A stretch of 64,000 nt of DNA from Luteimonas sp. MC1572 (GTDB lineage Bacteria > Pseudomonadota > Gammaproteobacteria > Xanthomonadales > Xanthomonadaceae). Positions 48,981-57,738 of this stretch are shown here, piece after piece (position 1 is the stretch's first letter; each line of letters starts with the position of its first letter). The stretch is taken from NCBI RefSeq assembly GCF_016615815.1, contig NZ_CP067112.1:2790001-2854000 (forward strand), written 5' to 3'. A model generated the notes under the pieces. The model did no database searches and was not told the origin of the DNA. It saw only the letters and a list, made by a program, of their open reading frames with translations. A program made the position numbers and the translations under genes.

Positions 48981-51304
48981 GCGTGGGTCTCCGCAGGCGC
49001 GTGGCGCGACACCAGCAGGGCGAGCACGAAGTTGGACAGCACGCCGAGCGCCACCGTGCTGCCGATGGCGCGCAGCACCGGAATCGACGACAGCGCCAGC
49101 AGGCTGAACACCAGCAGGGTCATCAGGCTGCACACCACCACCGCGTGCAGGGTGCGCAGCTGGTCGGCGCGATCGTCGCCGGCATGTTCGAAGAACAGCG
49201 CGTAGTCGAGCCCGAGGCCGGCGGCGAGGATCAGCGCCACCAGGTGGAACAGGTTGAGTTCCACGCCCAGCCCGCGCAGCACCGCCAGCACCACCAGCGT
49301 GGTCAGCGCCATCGGCAGCAGCACGCGCACGACGCGCCGCGGCGAGCGCAGCGCGATCCACACCGTCGCCGCCAGCAGCAGCGCGGCGATCGCCAGCGCG
49401 GCCAGCACGCGGCCGCGGTATTCCGCGACCAGCGACTCCGAGGCCAGTTTCATGTCCAGCAGCTCGCCGCCGGCGTCGGCCGCCACGCGCGCCACCGCGG
49501 CGGGATCCGACAGGCCGCTCAGCGACACCAGCGCCGTGGCACCGGCCTCGCCCTCCAGCAGCAGGCCTTCCACGCTGCCGGCCAAGGGCGTGCCACGCAG
49601 GTCGGCGGCGCGCAGCGGCGGCGCGGTGCGCGCGTGTTCGACATCGGCCAGGAACGGCGCGAACGCGTCCTCGCGGAACGGCGAGTCCTGCAGCGCGGTG
49701 GTGAGCGCCGCCTGCAAGGTGCCCGGATCCGGAAGGCGGGCCTGGCGTGCACGCTGGGTGGCCGCGGACGGCAGGTAACGCGCCGCGCTGTCGTAGCCGT
49801 CGATCGCACCCGTCGCCACCAGTGCGTCCAGCCGCGCGTGGATCGCCTCGGCCGCAGCCAGCGCGGCGTCGCCATCGGCGCCGCGCAGCACCAGCACGTA
49901 GCGCACGTCGGGTGCGCCCAGTTCGTCGCGCAGGCGGGTATCGACGGCCATCGCGTCGTCCGGCACCGGCGTCAGGCGCGAGAGATCGTTTTCCCAGAAC
50001 GGCGTGCGCGCGGTCGCCAGCACCGCGACGCAGGCGATGGCCAGCACCAGCAGCGACCAGCGCGGGCGCGGCAGGCGGTTGATGCCGCGCCACAGCGCCT
50101 GCACGCGCGGGAAATCGGCGGTGTCGCGCGGCGACGGGTCGACCAGCGGCGGCAGGCCGTAGCGCGTGGCCAGGGCCGCGGCCGCGAGCGCGGCGATGGT
50201 GAACACCGCCAGCTGGCGCAGGCCGTCGACGCCCGAGAACAGGAAGGTCAGGTACGAGATGCAGGTGGCGATGACGCCGGTGGCCAGGGTGGGCCACAGC
50301 TGGCGCACGTTGCGCTGCGGGGTGAGGCCGGCGCGCTGGTGGCTGAAGAAGTGGATCGGATAGTCCTGCACCACGCCGATCAGGGTGAAGCCGAAGGCCA
50401 CGGTAATGCCGTGCACGGCCTCGAACATCAGCGCCACGGCGCCCAGCCCGGCGAGCCCGGCGGTGGCCAGCGGCAGCACGCCGAGCAGCGGAATGCGCCA
50501 GCTGCGATACGCGACCAGCAGCAGCAGGATCAGCGAGATGCTGTCGATCGCGCCGATCCACTGCGCCTCGCGCGCGGTGCGGCCGCCGATCTCGACCGAG
50601 AACGCGCCCGGGCCGGTCATCCGCAGCTGCGAAGGCGCATCGCCGCGCGCGGCATCGAATGCGGCGTACACCGCGTCATAGGCGCGCTGCTGGCCGGTCG
50701 GGTCGAAACCGCCGGCATGGGTCTGCGCCAGCAGCAGCGCCTCGCGGCCGGCACGGTCGAACCACACGCCGTGCAGGCGCGACGGCGCCGCGGCCGGCTG
50801 CCACGCTTCGGCGACCTTCAGCAATTCCAGCGTGGGATCGGACGGCAACAGCGGCTCGATCAGCGCGGCGGCCGGCGAGCCGAGATCCTGCAGGCGTTCG
50901 TCGAGCTGCTCCGCGAGGTACCCGGCGTCCAGCGGCTGCGTATCGAAGCCGGGTGTCAGCAGGTAGCGGTAGGCGCGCAGCGATTCCGGGATGGCATCGA
51001 GGTTGGCATCGCCGCCGTTGGCGACGAACTCGAAGTCGTCATTGGCGGCAAGCGTGGCCGCCAGTGCCTGCGACTGCGCGGCCAGCGCTTCGGGGTCGTC
51101 GCCCGACAGCGAGATCAGCAACAGGCGCGTGCCGGGACCGTCGCCCAGTTCGTCGATCAGGAGCTTCTGCGCGGCCGTGCGCGGCTCTGGCATGAAGCGG
51201 CGCAGGTCGCCACTGAGCGCGAGGTGCTGGCCCACCACCCAACCGGCGATCGCCAGCGCCGCCAGCCACAGCAGGGCCAGCGCGGTGCGGCGTGCGGGCG
51301 TCAT
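48977..51304 (-). CDS. MMPL/RND-type lipid exporter of aryl polyene locus
   Basis: 775-residue inner-membrane transporter with two repeats of TM1 + large periplasmic loop + five TM. TM1 is in the first 25 residues; the first TM cluster spans ~245-420 (with VVQDYPIHFFSHQ), and the second ~635-765, with GLGLDYALFFEH, an MMPL/RND signature containing the proton-relay Asp. It should pass the polyene conjugate from the inner membrane to the LolA-like carrier encoded just upstream; the two genes overlap by 4 bases. Related to HpnN and ApeM-like exporters; substrate inferred from context. Confidence 0.9.
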   Translation of the reverse strand: MTPARRTALALLWLAALAIAGWVVGQHLALSGDLRRFMPEPRTAAQKLLIDELGDGPGTRLLLISLSGDDPEALAAQSQALAATLAANDDFEFVANGGDANLDAIPESLRAYRYLLTPGFDTQPLDAGYLAEQLDERLQDLGSPAAALIEPLLPSDPTLELLKVAEAWQPAAAPSRLHGVWFDRAGREALLLAQTHAGGFDPTGQQRAYDAVYAAFDAARGDAPSQLRMTGPGAFSVEIGGRTAREAQWIGAIDSISLILLLLVAYRSWRIPLLGVLPLATAGLAGLGAVALMFEAVHGITVAFGFTLIGVVQDYPIHFFSHQRAGLTPQRNVRQLWPTLATGVIATCISYLTFLFSGVDGLRQLAVFTIAALAAAALATRYGLPPLVDPSPRDTADFPRVQALWRGINRLPRPRWSLLVLAIACVAVLATARTPFWENDLSRLTPVPDDAMAVDTRLRDELGAPDVRYVLVLRGADGDAALAAAEAIHARLDALVATGAIDGYDSAARYLPSAATQRARQARLPDPGTLQAALTTALQDSPFREDAFAPFLADVEHARTAPPLRAADLRGTPLAGSVEGLLLEGEAGATALVSLSGLSDPAAVARVAADAGGELLDMKLASESLVAEYRGRVLAALAIAALLLAATVWIALRSPRRVVRVLLPMALTTLVVLAVLRGLGVELNLFHLVALILAAGLGLDYALFFEHAGDDRADQLRTLHAVVVCSLMTLLVFSLLALSSIPVLRAIGSTVALGVLSNFVLALLVSRHAPAETHA

Positions 51305-51987
51305 TGCGCGCCGGCGCCGGGCTCGCGGCACAGCACGGCCAGCGCCGCGGCGTCGGCATCCACGGCCGCGGAGCGCGCGGCGCCCGCCAGCAGCGTGCGC
51401 TGCAGCTCGCCTTCGACCGGGCGGGTCTCGATGCAGCGCAGTTCGGCGCCGCGGCCGCGCAGGGTGATGTCGCGCAGGGTTGCGGCCAGCGCGGCGTCAC
51501 GCGGCACCAGCACCAGCGTCCAGTCCTCGCGGCTGCCGCTGGCCGTGGTGCGGTAACTCTGCCCCAGCGCCGCGGTGTCGCCGCCGAGCAGCGCGCCGAA
51601 ACTGGCCTGCAGCCCTGCAAGTTCGGGTGCGCGCGACAGCGCGAAGCTGCGCGGCGCGCGGGTGCCGCGCACGATCGTCGCCCGGCCACCGCGGATGGTC
51701 GTGGTTTCGGCGTACGGGGCGCGCACCTCGCGCACCAGCGTGTCGGCGTCGGGACGCGCGTAGACGCCTTCGATGCGCAACGGGGCTTTCAGCATCGCCG
51801 AACCGCGCACCTCGACGAACGGCGTGCGCATCGGCGCCGGCCGCGCCAGGCGCGCGAGGATCCAGCCGCTATCGACCGCCGCCGGCTGCGCGGCGGACGA
51901 CAGCGCCGGCAGCAACGCGAGCGCCGCCGTCAGCAGCATCATCCACCGCCGCACCCGGAACGGCGTCGTCGCCGGGCCGGGGGTCAT
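51301..51987 (-). CDS. LolA-like periplasmic carrier of aryl polyene locus
   Basis: 228 residues if started at the ATG 51987 (213 from 51942). A hydrophobic signal peptide follows WMMLLTAALALLPALSSA; the mature part shows LolA-like half-barrel strands (FVEVRGSAMLKAPLRIEGVY and so on). It likely carries the lipidated polyene across the periplasm. The start is uncertain: no good Shine-Dalgarno precedes either ATG, and a GTG at 52056 with GGGG upstream is possible but would give a long non-signal-like N-terminus. Its 5' part overlaps the acyltransferase gene by at least 119 bases in another frame. Confidence 0.75.
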   Translation of the reverse strand: MTPGPATTPFRVRRWMMLLTAALALLPALSSAAQPAAVDSGWILARLARPAPMRTPFVEVRGSAMLKAPLRIEGVYARPDADTLVREVRAPYAETTTIRGGRATIVRGTRAPRSFALSRAPELAGLQASFGALLGGDTAALGQSYRTTASGSREDWTLVLVPRDAALAATLRDITLRGRGAELRCIETRPVEGELQRTLLAGAARSAAVDADAAALAVLCREPGAGAQ

Positions 51988-52951
51988 GCCTGGCGTGGAC
52001 CCTGACATCGGGCCTGGCGTCGGGCGTGGAGTCTTGCTGGCTTCGGTCGTGCTCACGGTCGCCCCAGAAGTCGTAGAAGTTGAACCAGTTGTATGGCGCA
52101 TCGCGGACATGATGCTCAAGGCGCGATGCATAACGCTCGATGAGCGCCGGCAGCGCGGTGGCGCGCTCGCGCCGCGGGATGACCAGGCCATCGGAAAAGG
52201 GCTCGAACACCAGATCGTAGCGGGAGCCGCCGCGGTACAGGCCGAAGGCGAGCTGCACCGGCACGCCCAGTACCGCGGCCAGCTGCCATGGGGTCAACGG
52301 GAACTGGGCTTCGGTGCCGAGGAACGATGCCGGCAGCGACGGCTCGCCGGGCTGGGTGCGGTCGACCAGCAGCGCGATCACCGCGCCCTCCGCGGCCGCC
52401 TGCTGGATTTCGAACATGATCGCCGGCCCGCCCTGGCTGGCATCGATCACCGACGCCGCGATCTCCGGGTTGAGCGCATCGAGCAGCGCGGTGACGGCAG
52501 GGCTGTGCGCCTTGTCCAGCACCACGCGGATCTGCACGTCCGGACGCTGCCGGCCAAGCACGCGCAGCACCTCGAAGCTGCCGAGGTGCGAGCCGAACAG
52601 CAGCAGTCCGCAGCCACGGTCGAGTACTTCGTGCAGCGGCCTGAGCCCGCTGATGCCGATGTCGAAGCGCGCGGCGTCGCCGCCGAGCAGGAACACGCGG
52701 TCGAGGATGGTGGCGGCGAAGGTGTGGATGTGGCGCGCGACATCGCGCAGCCGCGCCGGGCGCCCGAGCGCGCGCGCGAGGTAGGCGCGCGAATCCCGCC
52801 GCTCCTCGTGCCGGCGCAGCAGGAAATACAGCGTGATCGGGAACAGCAGCAGCCGTGCCAGCCTGCGCCCGCCGTGCCGGCTGACGCCGCGCAGCAGCCA
52901 GAGCGCAAACCAGCCGCCGCCCTCGCGGCGCTGCTTCCAGTGCCGGGTCAT
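51869..52951 (-). CDS. LpxL/HtrB-like acyltransferase with non-conserved C-terminal extension
   Basis: 360 residues. The first ~297 residues resemble lipid A-type acyltransferases (N-terminal amphipathic anchor, then a GSHLGSFEV block with the HxxxxE/D-type catalytic motif, a VDRTQPGE block and the usual end YNWFNFYDFW). It probably transfers the polyene acyl chain to a lipid or sugar. The usual family end is followed here by ~60 residues of low-complexity Asp/Arg/Ala sequence that overlap the LolA-like gene in another frame. Either this is a real extension or a stop codon has been lost. It overlaps the ApeI-like gene by 4 bases. Confidence 0.82.
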   Translation of the reverse strand: MTRHWKQRREGGGWFALWLLRGVSRHGGRRLARLLLFPITLYFLLRRHEERRDSRAYLARALGRPARLRDVARHIHTFAATILDRVFLLGGDAARFDIGISGLRPLHEVLDRGCGLLLFGSHLGSFEVLRVLGRQRPDVQIRVVLDKAHSPAVTALLDALNPEIAASVIDASQGGPAIMFEIQQAAAEGAVIALLVDRTQPGEPSLPASFLGTEAQFPLTPWQLAAVLGVPVQLAFGLYRGGSRYDLVFEPFSDGLVIPRRERATALPALIERYASRLEHHVRDAPYNWFNFYDFWGDREHDRSQQDSTPDARPDVRVHARHDPRPGDDAVPGAAVDDAADGGARVAAGAVVRRAAGGGR

Positions 52952-53226
52952 GCCGCCACCACGTCGCCGGTCGCGACCAGCACGTCGCCGGCCTGCACGC
53001 GGAACCGCCAGCGCGGCGCGGCGCCATCGAGCACCACCGTCGCCACCACGCCCGGCAACAGGGGCGCCAGGAACTTGACCTGCGGCAGCCGCAGCGGACC
53101 CGTCGGCGCGTGCCCGCGCTCGATGGCGGCCAGCACGTGATCGAGGATCACCACGCCGGGCACCAGCGGGCTGCCGGGGAAATGCCCCGGCAGGCAGGGA
53201 TGGGTAGGCGCAACGACGAACTGCAT
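52948..53226 (-). CDS. ApeI-like 3-hydroxyacyl-ACP dehydratase
   Basis: 92-residue hot-dog protein. The block HPCLPGHFPGSPLVPGVVILD contains the catalytic His (GHFPG) and is nearly identical in form to FabZ/ApeI. It is short because the N-terminal strand of FabZ is missing, which is typical for ApeI. It overlaps the LpxL-like gene by 4 bases and lies 17 bases after the PlsC-like gene. Confidence 0.88.
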   Translation of the reverse strand: MQFVVAPTHPCLPGHFPGSPLVPGVVILDHVLAAIERGHAPTGPLRLPQVKFLAPLLPGVVATVVLDGAAPRWRFRVQAGDVLVATGDVVAA

Positions 53227-53243
53227 GGTGTGGCCGGGTGCTC

Positions 53244-54026
53244 TCAGGACGGGCGGCGCAGCAGCGCCTGTACGGAGGCGTGTGCCGCATCGGCCAGGGC
53301 CTGGCGGGTGACGGCGACGGCGTCGGCGGCATCACGGGTCGGCAACGGCGTGCCGATGCGCACGCGGATCACCCCGGGACGGACGCGGAACATCCGGTCG
53401 GGCGGCAGCACCGCGCCGGCGCCCTCGATCGCCACCGGCAGCACCTCCACGCCGGCATCGATCGCGGACTGGAACGCCCCGCCCTTGAACGGCGCCACCG
53501 CGCCGCTGCGGCTGCGCGTGCCTTCCGGGAACAGGCACAGGCTGTGGCCATCGCGCAGCAGCGCCGCGGCCTGGCGGCGCAGCAGCGGTCCGGAGCGCGG
53601 GTTGTCGCGCTCGATGAACAGCATCCCGCAGGCACGCGCATACCAGCCCACGAACGGCACCCGCGCCATCTCCTGCTTGAGCAGGAAGTGCAGCGGCACC
53701 GGAACCGCGCGGAACAACGCGCAGATGTCGATGATCGACTGGTGGTTGGAGACCAGCAGGCGCGCGCGCGACCAGTCGATGTCGTCGGCGCCTTCCACCT
53801 CGAATCGCGCGCCTGCGCCGGCGATCAGCGTGGGTGCCCAGCAGCGCGCGGCCATGCGCAGCGCGAGGTCGCGGCGCCGCGTCAGTGCCAGCACCAGCAA
53901 GGCCAGGCTGATCCAGCCCGCCGTCCAGAACAGCATGAACACGAAGCCGAGGGCGTTGTGGGCGCCCCAGGCCAATCGTCGCGCGGCCGGTTCGGCCTCT
54001 TCCATGGTGTCGACGCGGATCTGCAT
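53244..54026 (-). CDS. 1-acylglycerol-3-phosphate acyltransferase-like (PlsC family) protein
   Basis: 260 residues with one or two N-terminal TM helices (ALGFVFMLFWTAGWISLALLVL) and the PlsC catalytic motifs: NHQSIID (HX4D), the GMLFIERDN block, and FPEGTRS. The membrane acyltransferase probably helps build the lipid anchor of the pigment rather than bulk phospholipid, judging by its place between COG4648 and ApeI-like genes. Start at 54026 is likely; an internal ATG at 54005 is an alternative. Confidence 0.88.
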   Translation of the reverse strand: MQIRVDTMEEAEPAARRLAWGAHNALGFVFMLFWTAGWISLALLVLALTRRRDLALRMAARCWAPTLIAGAGARFEVEGADDIDWSRARLLVSNHQSIIDICALFRAVPVPLHFLLKQEMARVPFVGWYARACGMLFIERDNPRSGPLLRRQAAALLRDGHSLCLFPEGTRSRSGAVAPFKGGAFQSAIDAGVEVLPVAIEGAGAVLPPDRMFRVRPGVIRVRIGTPLPTRDAADAVAVTRQALADAAHASVQALLRRPS

Positions 54027-54064
54027 CGGCGAAGCATACCAATGCCGCCAGGCGCTTCCGCGCT

Positions 54065-54748
54065 TCAGCGCAGGAAGTCGCGCCAGAACGCCGGGCCCAG
54101 CGCCGCCATCTGGCGAAGAAAGGAGAGAAAACTGACATAGCGGCCAGGGAAACGCCGCTTGCGGTACATGAACTCGATGGCAAAGAACCCGCCCACGACG
54201 CCGTAGGTCAGGAGGTTTGCGAACAACGACCATTGTTCGAGGGTGATCGCCACCGGCGGCCGGATGCCGAGGCTCGCCAGCAGGCCGCCCGGCTCCGCCG
54301 CCAGCGCCAGCGCCAGGTTGGCCAGCGCCATGCCGGCGAGCACCCAGGCCCAGGCCGCGGTCAGGCCGCGGCTGTAGGCGAGCAGGTCCGGCGCCAGCGT
54401 GGCCGGCGTGCTGCCGTCCAGGGCCGCCACGATGCGGGTGATCAGCGCGCCATGTGGTGACTGCAGGCTGCGCCCGAACAGCCACGCGATCAGCGCGACG
54501 AACGCCACCGGCACCAGCAGCAACGGCACCGCGGCCAGGCCGGCGAGGTAGAGCGCGTGGCAGGCGGCGACCGACAGCGGCAGCAGCAGCCACGCCCAGG
54601 TGCGGCGCGCGGCGATGCCGGCGGCCAGCATCATCACCACCAGCGAAAGCAGCGCGCCGTAGGCGAAGCGGCCGTCGCCGGTGGCGCTGGCGGCATGCGC
54701 CAGCAACGCGTAGGCAACCGCCATCGCCACCTGCAGGCCGAGGACCAT
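54065..54748 (-). CDS. COG4648 membrane protein of aryl polyene locus
   Basis: 227-residue protein with about seven hydrophobic segments and the family end FAIEFMYRKRRFP. Members of COG4648 are found almost only in aryl polyene type clusters, beside the ACP and acyltransferase; their role is unknown, perhaps scaffolding or transport at the membrane. It starts 29 bases after the ACP stop and ends 38 bases before the PlsC-like start. Confidence 0.82.
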   Translation of the reverse strand: MVLGLQVAMAVAYALLAHAASATGDGRFAYGALLSLVVMMLAAGIAARRTWAWLLLPLSVAACHALYLAGLAAVPLLLVPVAFVALIAWLFGRSLQSPHGALITRIVAALDGSTPATLAPDLLAYSRGLTAAWAWVLAGMALANLALALAAEPGGLLASLGIRPPVAITLEQWSLFANLLTYGVVGGFFAIEFMYRKRRFPGRYVSFLSFLRQMAALGPAFWRDFLR

Positions 54749-54777
54749 GGACGTCGTCCCGGCGGCGGCGGGCGCGT

Positions 54778-55044
54778 TCAGGTGCGCTGCTGCTCGACGT
54801 GTGCCGACAGCGCGCGCAGCGACGCGAAGATGCGCAGGTTTTCCTCGTTGTCCGAGCGCAGCTGGAAGCCGTAGCGCTTGCCGACCGCCAGCGCGAGCTC
54901 CAGCGCGTCGATCGAATCCAGGCCCAGCCCGGTGTTGAACAGCGGCGCCTCCGGGTCGATGCCGGCCGGATCGACGTCCTCGAGGTTCAGGCTTTCGACC
55001 AGCAGTTCGGCGAGTTCGCGTTCGGCGGGGGTCTGGTTGGACAT
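54778..55044 (-). CDS. Acyl carrier protein of aryl polyene locus
   Basis: 88-residue acidic ACP. The phosphopantetheine site is the Ser in GLDSID, preceded by the normal helix-II context. A GGAA site lies upstream of the ATG at 55044. It leads the long reverse operon and is transcribed divergently from the second halogenase-like gene. Many aryl polyene clusters have two ACPs; only one was seen here. Confidence 0.92.
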   Translation of the reverse strand: MSNQTPAERELAELLVESLNLEDVDPAGIDPEAPLFNTGLGLDSIDALELALAVGKRYGFQLRSDNEENLRIFASLRALSAHVEQQRT

Positions 55045-55113
55045 CTGCGGTTTCCGGGTTGCGGCTGGGGTCGTGGCGACCGTGGCCCGCCGGCCCTGCG
55101 GCTGGCGGCGCGC

Positions 55114-55119
55114 TATCAT
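55114..55119 (+). promoter_or_regulatory. Possible -10 element for the right pigment unit
   Basis: TATCAT lies 20 bases before the flavoprotein start in the 95-base divergent region between the ACP and flavoprotein genes. No clear -35 was identified, so this is weak. Confidence 0.25.
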
Positions 55120-55139
55120 CTGCGTCCCGGAATCATCGC

Positions 55140-56516
55140 ATGGCCGCACAGCGCCGCGAAATGTCGAACACAACCGAAGACACGGACGCCTCCGCGCAAG
55201 ACATCGAAACCGACGTGCTGGTGATTGGCGGCGGCCCCGCCGGTTCCACCGCCGCGACCCTGCTGGCCCGGCGCGGCTGGCGCGTGCTGATGCTGGAGAA
55301 GGCGCTGCATCCGCGCTTCCACATCGGCGAATCGCTGCTGCCCATGAACCTGCCCATCCTCGAGCGCCTTGGCGTGCTGGAGCAGGTGCGCGCGATCGGC
55401 GTGCACAAGCAGGGCGCCGATTTCCCGCTGCAGGATGCGGCCGGCACCACCAACGTGTTCCGCTTCGACCGCGCCATCAACCCGAAGTACGGCTACGCGT
55501 TCCAGATCAAGCGCGAGGAGTTCGACCAGTTGCTGTTCGAACACGCGCGCGCCAATGGCGTGGACGGCCGCGAACAGGTTTCGGTCGACGCGGTGGAGTT
55601 CGAAGGCGGACGCCCCACGGTGGCGCGCGCACGCGACGCCGACGGCAACACGCTGCGGGTGCGCATGCGCTACGTGGTCGATGCCAGTGGCCGCGACACG
55701 TTTTTCGGCCGCAAGCTCAAGCTCAAGCAGAAGAGCAGCCACCACCAGTCGGCGGCGATCTTCAGCCACTTCCGCGGCGTGCAGCGCCGGCCGGGCGAAG
55801 ACGCCGGCAACATCACCATCGACCGCTTCGCGCACGGCTGGTACTGGCTGATCCCGCTGCGCGGCGACGTGATGAGCGTCGGCGCCGTATGCCATCCCGA
55901 ATACCTCAAGCAGCGCCGCGGCAACAACGAAGACTTCCTGATGCAGACTCTGGCGCTGGCGCCATCGGTGTGGTCGCGCATGCAGGATGCCGAGCGCGTG
56001 GCGCCGGTGCACGCCACGGGCAACTACTCCTATGGGTGCAGCCGGATGTCGGGCGACGGCTGGGTGATGGCCGGCGACGCGTTCGCCTTCATCGACCCGG
56101 TGTTCTCGTCGGGCGTGTACCTGGCGATGAACAGCGCCGAGCATGCGGCCACGGTGGTCGACGGCAGCCTGCGCACGCCGGCGCGCGAGCGCGCCCTGCA
56201 GCGCGCCATGGACCGGCGCCTGCGCCGCGGGCTGAAGCACTTCTCGTGGTTCATCCACCGCTTCACCACGCCGGTGATGCAGCGCCTGTTCGCGGCTCCG
56301 CGCAACGACTGGCAGCTCGAGCAGGCGGTGATCTCGATGCTGGCCGGCGACGTGTTCGACAACAAGCCGGTGCTGCGCCGGCTGCGGCTGTTCCGCCTGC
56401 TGTACGCGGCGAACGCCGTGGTGATCGCGCCGCAGGCGCTGCGCGGCTGGCTGCGCCGCCGTCGCCAGGTCGCTGAACAGTTCAGCGGCGACACGCTGCA
56501 GGACGGCAACCCATGA
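55140..56516 (+). CDS. FAD-dependent halogenase-like oxidoreductase (right arm of pigment locus)
   Basis: 458-residue flavoprotein (451 if started at 55161; the ATG at 55140 has GGAA upstream). FAD-binding GGGPAG occurs near residue 30. The block RFHIGESLLP aligns with the halogenase KxGES region but has His instead of Lys; the WxWxIP motif is present as WYWLIP starting at residue 234; GDAFAFIDPVFSSGVYLA is the second FAD motif. Similar to non-tryptophan (phenol/pyrrole) halogenases and geranylgeranyl-reductase-like enzymes. It probably acts on the aryl starter or ACP-bound polyene. It overlaps the chorismatase gene by 4 bases, linking it to starter formation. Confidence 0.82.
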   Translation: MAAQRREMSNTTEDTDASAQDIETDVLVIGGGPAGSTAATLLARRGWRVLMLEKALHPRFHIGESLLPMNLPILERLGVLEQVRAIGVHKQGADFPLQDAAGTTNVFRFDRAINPKYGYAFQIKREEFDQLLFEHARANGVDGREQVSVDAVEFEGGRPTVARARDADGNTLRVRMRYVVDASGRDTFFGRKLKLKQKSSHHQSAAIFSHFRGVQRRPGEDAGNITIDRFAHGWYWLIPLRGDVMSVGAVCHPEYLKQRRGNNEDFLMQTLALAPSVWSRMQDAERVAPVHATGNYSYGCSRMSGDGWVMAGDAFAFIDPVFSSGVYLAMNSAEHAATVVDGSLRTPARERALQRAMDRRLRRGLKHFSWFIHRFTTPVMQRLFAAPRNDWQLEQAVISMLAGDVFDNKPVLRRLRLFRLLYAANAVVIAPQALRGWLRRRRQVAEQFSGDTLQDGNP

Positions 56517-57535
56517 ACAGCGTGCTCGCCTCCCTGCCAGCCGCGCCACGCCTGGCCGTCGACTATGTCCACGCCGATGCGCCGCAGGCGCTGCTCGGCG
56601 ACGACACCCTGGCGGTGTTCGGCTTCGGCGCGCGCGTCCCCCAGGCGCTCGCCGATCCGCGCTACCTGCGCGTGCCGCTGGAGCCCCATGGCGATGCGCC
56701 ATACGAAGTCTGGCGCGCCAACGCGCCGGTGATGCGCGGCCGCGACGGCGACATCCGCTGGTCCAGCGACGGCCAGCTGCTGTTCGGCGCCATCGAGGTG
56801 GAAGAGGGCGCGGACGGCATCGAAGCCGCGGCGCGCCACGCCTATGCACGGCTGGTGGCATTCACCCGCGGCAGCCGCACGCCGCACCTGCTGCGCATCT
56901 GGAACTACCTCGACGCGATCACCGTGGGCCAGGGCGACGCGGAGCGCTACCGCGAGTTCTGCATAGGCCGCGCCGCCGGTCTCGGCGATTTCGATGCCCG
57001 TACGCTGCCGGCGGCGACCGCCATCGGCCGCTGCGACGGGGCACGCGTGGTGCAGGTCTACTGGCTGGCCGCGCACGCGCCCGGCACGCCGGTCGAGAAC
57101 CCGCGCCAGGTCAGCGCCTACCACTACCCGCGCCAGTACGGCCCGCAGCCGCCGAGCTTCGCGCGCGCGATGCTGGCGGCCGACGGCAGCGCGATGCCGC
57201 TGCTGCTGTCCGGCACCGCCGCCGTGGTCGGGCATGCCTCGATGCACGAGGGCGAACTTCTGGCGCAGGTCGACGAGACCTTCGCCAACTTCGATGCGCT
57301 GCTGCACATGGCGCGCGCGCGATGCCCCGCCCTGCCGCCGCGCTTCGGTGCCGGCACGCGGCTCAAAGTGTACGTGCGCGACCGCGCCGACCTGCCGCTG
57401 GTGGCCGCGGCGCTGGACCGCCGCTTCGGCGACACGGTGCCGCGCATGCTGCTGCACGCCGCGATCTGCCGGCGCGAGCTGGCGGTCGAGATCGACGGCG
57501 TTCACGGAAATCCAGAGAGCCCCGTCACCTCCTGA
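56513..57535 (+). CDS. xanB2: Chorismatase, XanB2-like (hydroxybenzoate synthase)
   Basis: 340-residue enzyme of the FkbO/Hyg5/XanB2 chorismatase family, which cleaves chorismate to hydroxybenzoate and pyruvate. Family blocks include the VPLEPHGDAPYEVWR, HLLRIWNYLDAI, REFCIGRAAGL and VSAYHYPRQYGPQPPSFARAM segments. In Xanthomonas, XanB2 makes 3-hydroxybenzoate (the xanthomonadin starter and diffusible factor) and 4-hydroxybenzoate (for ubiquinone). The present context, joined to a halogenase-like gene and facing the polyene operon, strongly supports the 3-hydroxybenzoate role. aroE, needed for chorismate, is 3.4 kb downstream. Confidence 0.93.
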   Translation: MNSVLASLPAAPRLAVDYVHADAPQALLGDDTLAVFGFGARVPQALADPRYLRVPLEPHGDAPYEVWRANAPVMRGRDGDIRWSSDGQLLFGAIEVEEGADGIEAAARHAYARLVAFTRGSRTPHLLRIWNYLDAITVGQGDAERYREFCIGRAAGLGDFDARTLPAATAIGRCDGARVVQVYWLAAHAPGTPVENPRQVSAYHYPRQYGPQPPSFARAMLAADGSAMPLLLSGTAAVVGHASMHEGELLAQVDETFANFDALLHMARARCPALPPRFGAGTRLKVYVRDRADLPLVAAALDRRFGDTVPRMLLHAAICRRELAVEIDGVHGNPESPVTS

Positions 57536-57738
57536 ACAGACAGCCGATCACAATACCGTGGCGTTCTGTTGCGCTGCAAGATTGAGTATCGGGGCAAAAA
57601 AAATGCAGACTCGGCGCGGGCCAAGACGACAACGACCCGCCGCAGCATCCACTCTTTGCATTGACCAAGGAGCACCGCCGGGGAGACGGTGGCATCGACC
57701 ACTGCATCCCGCGTGCCTCCATTCCGAGGATCGCCCTG

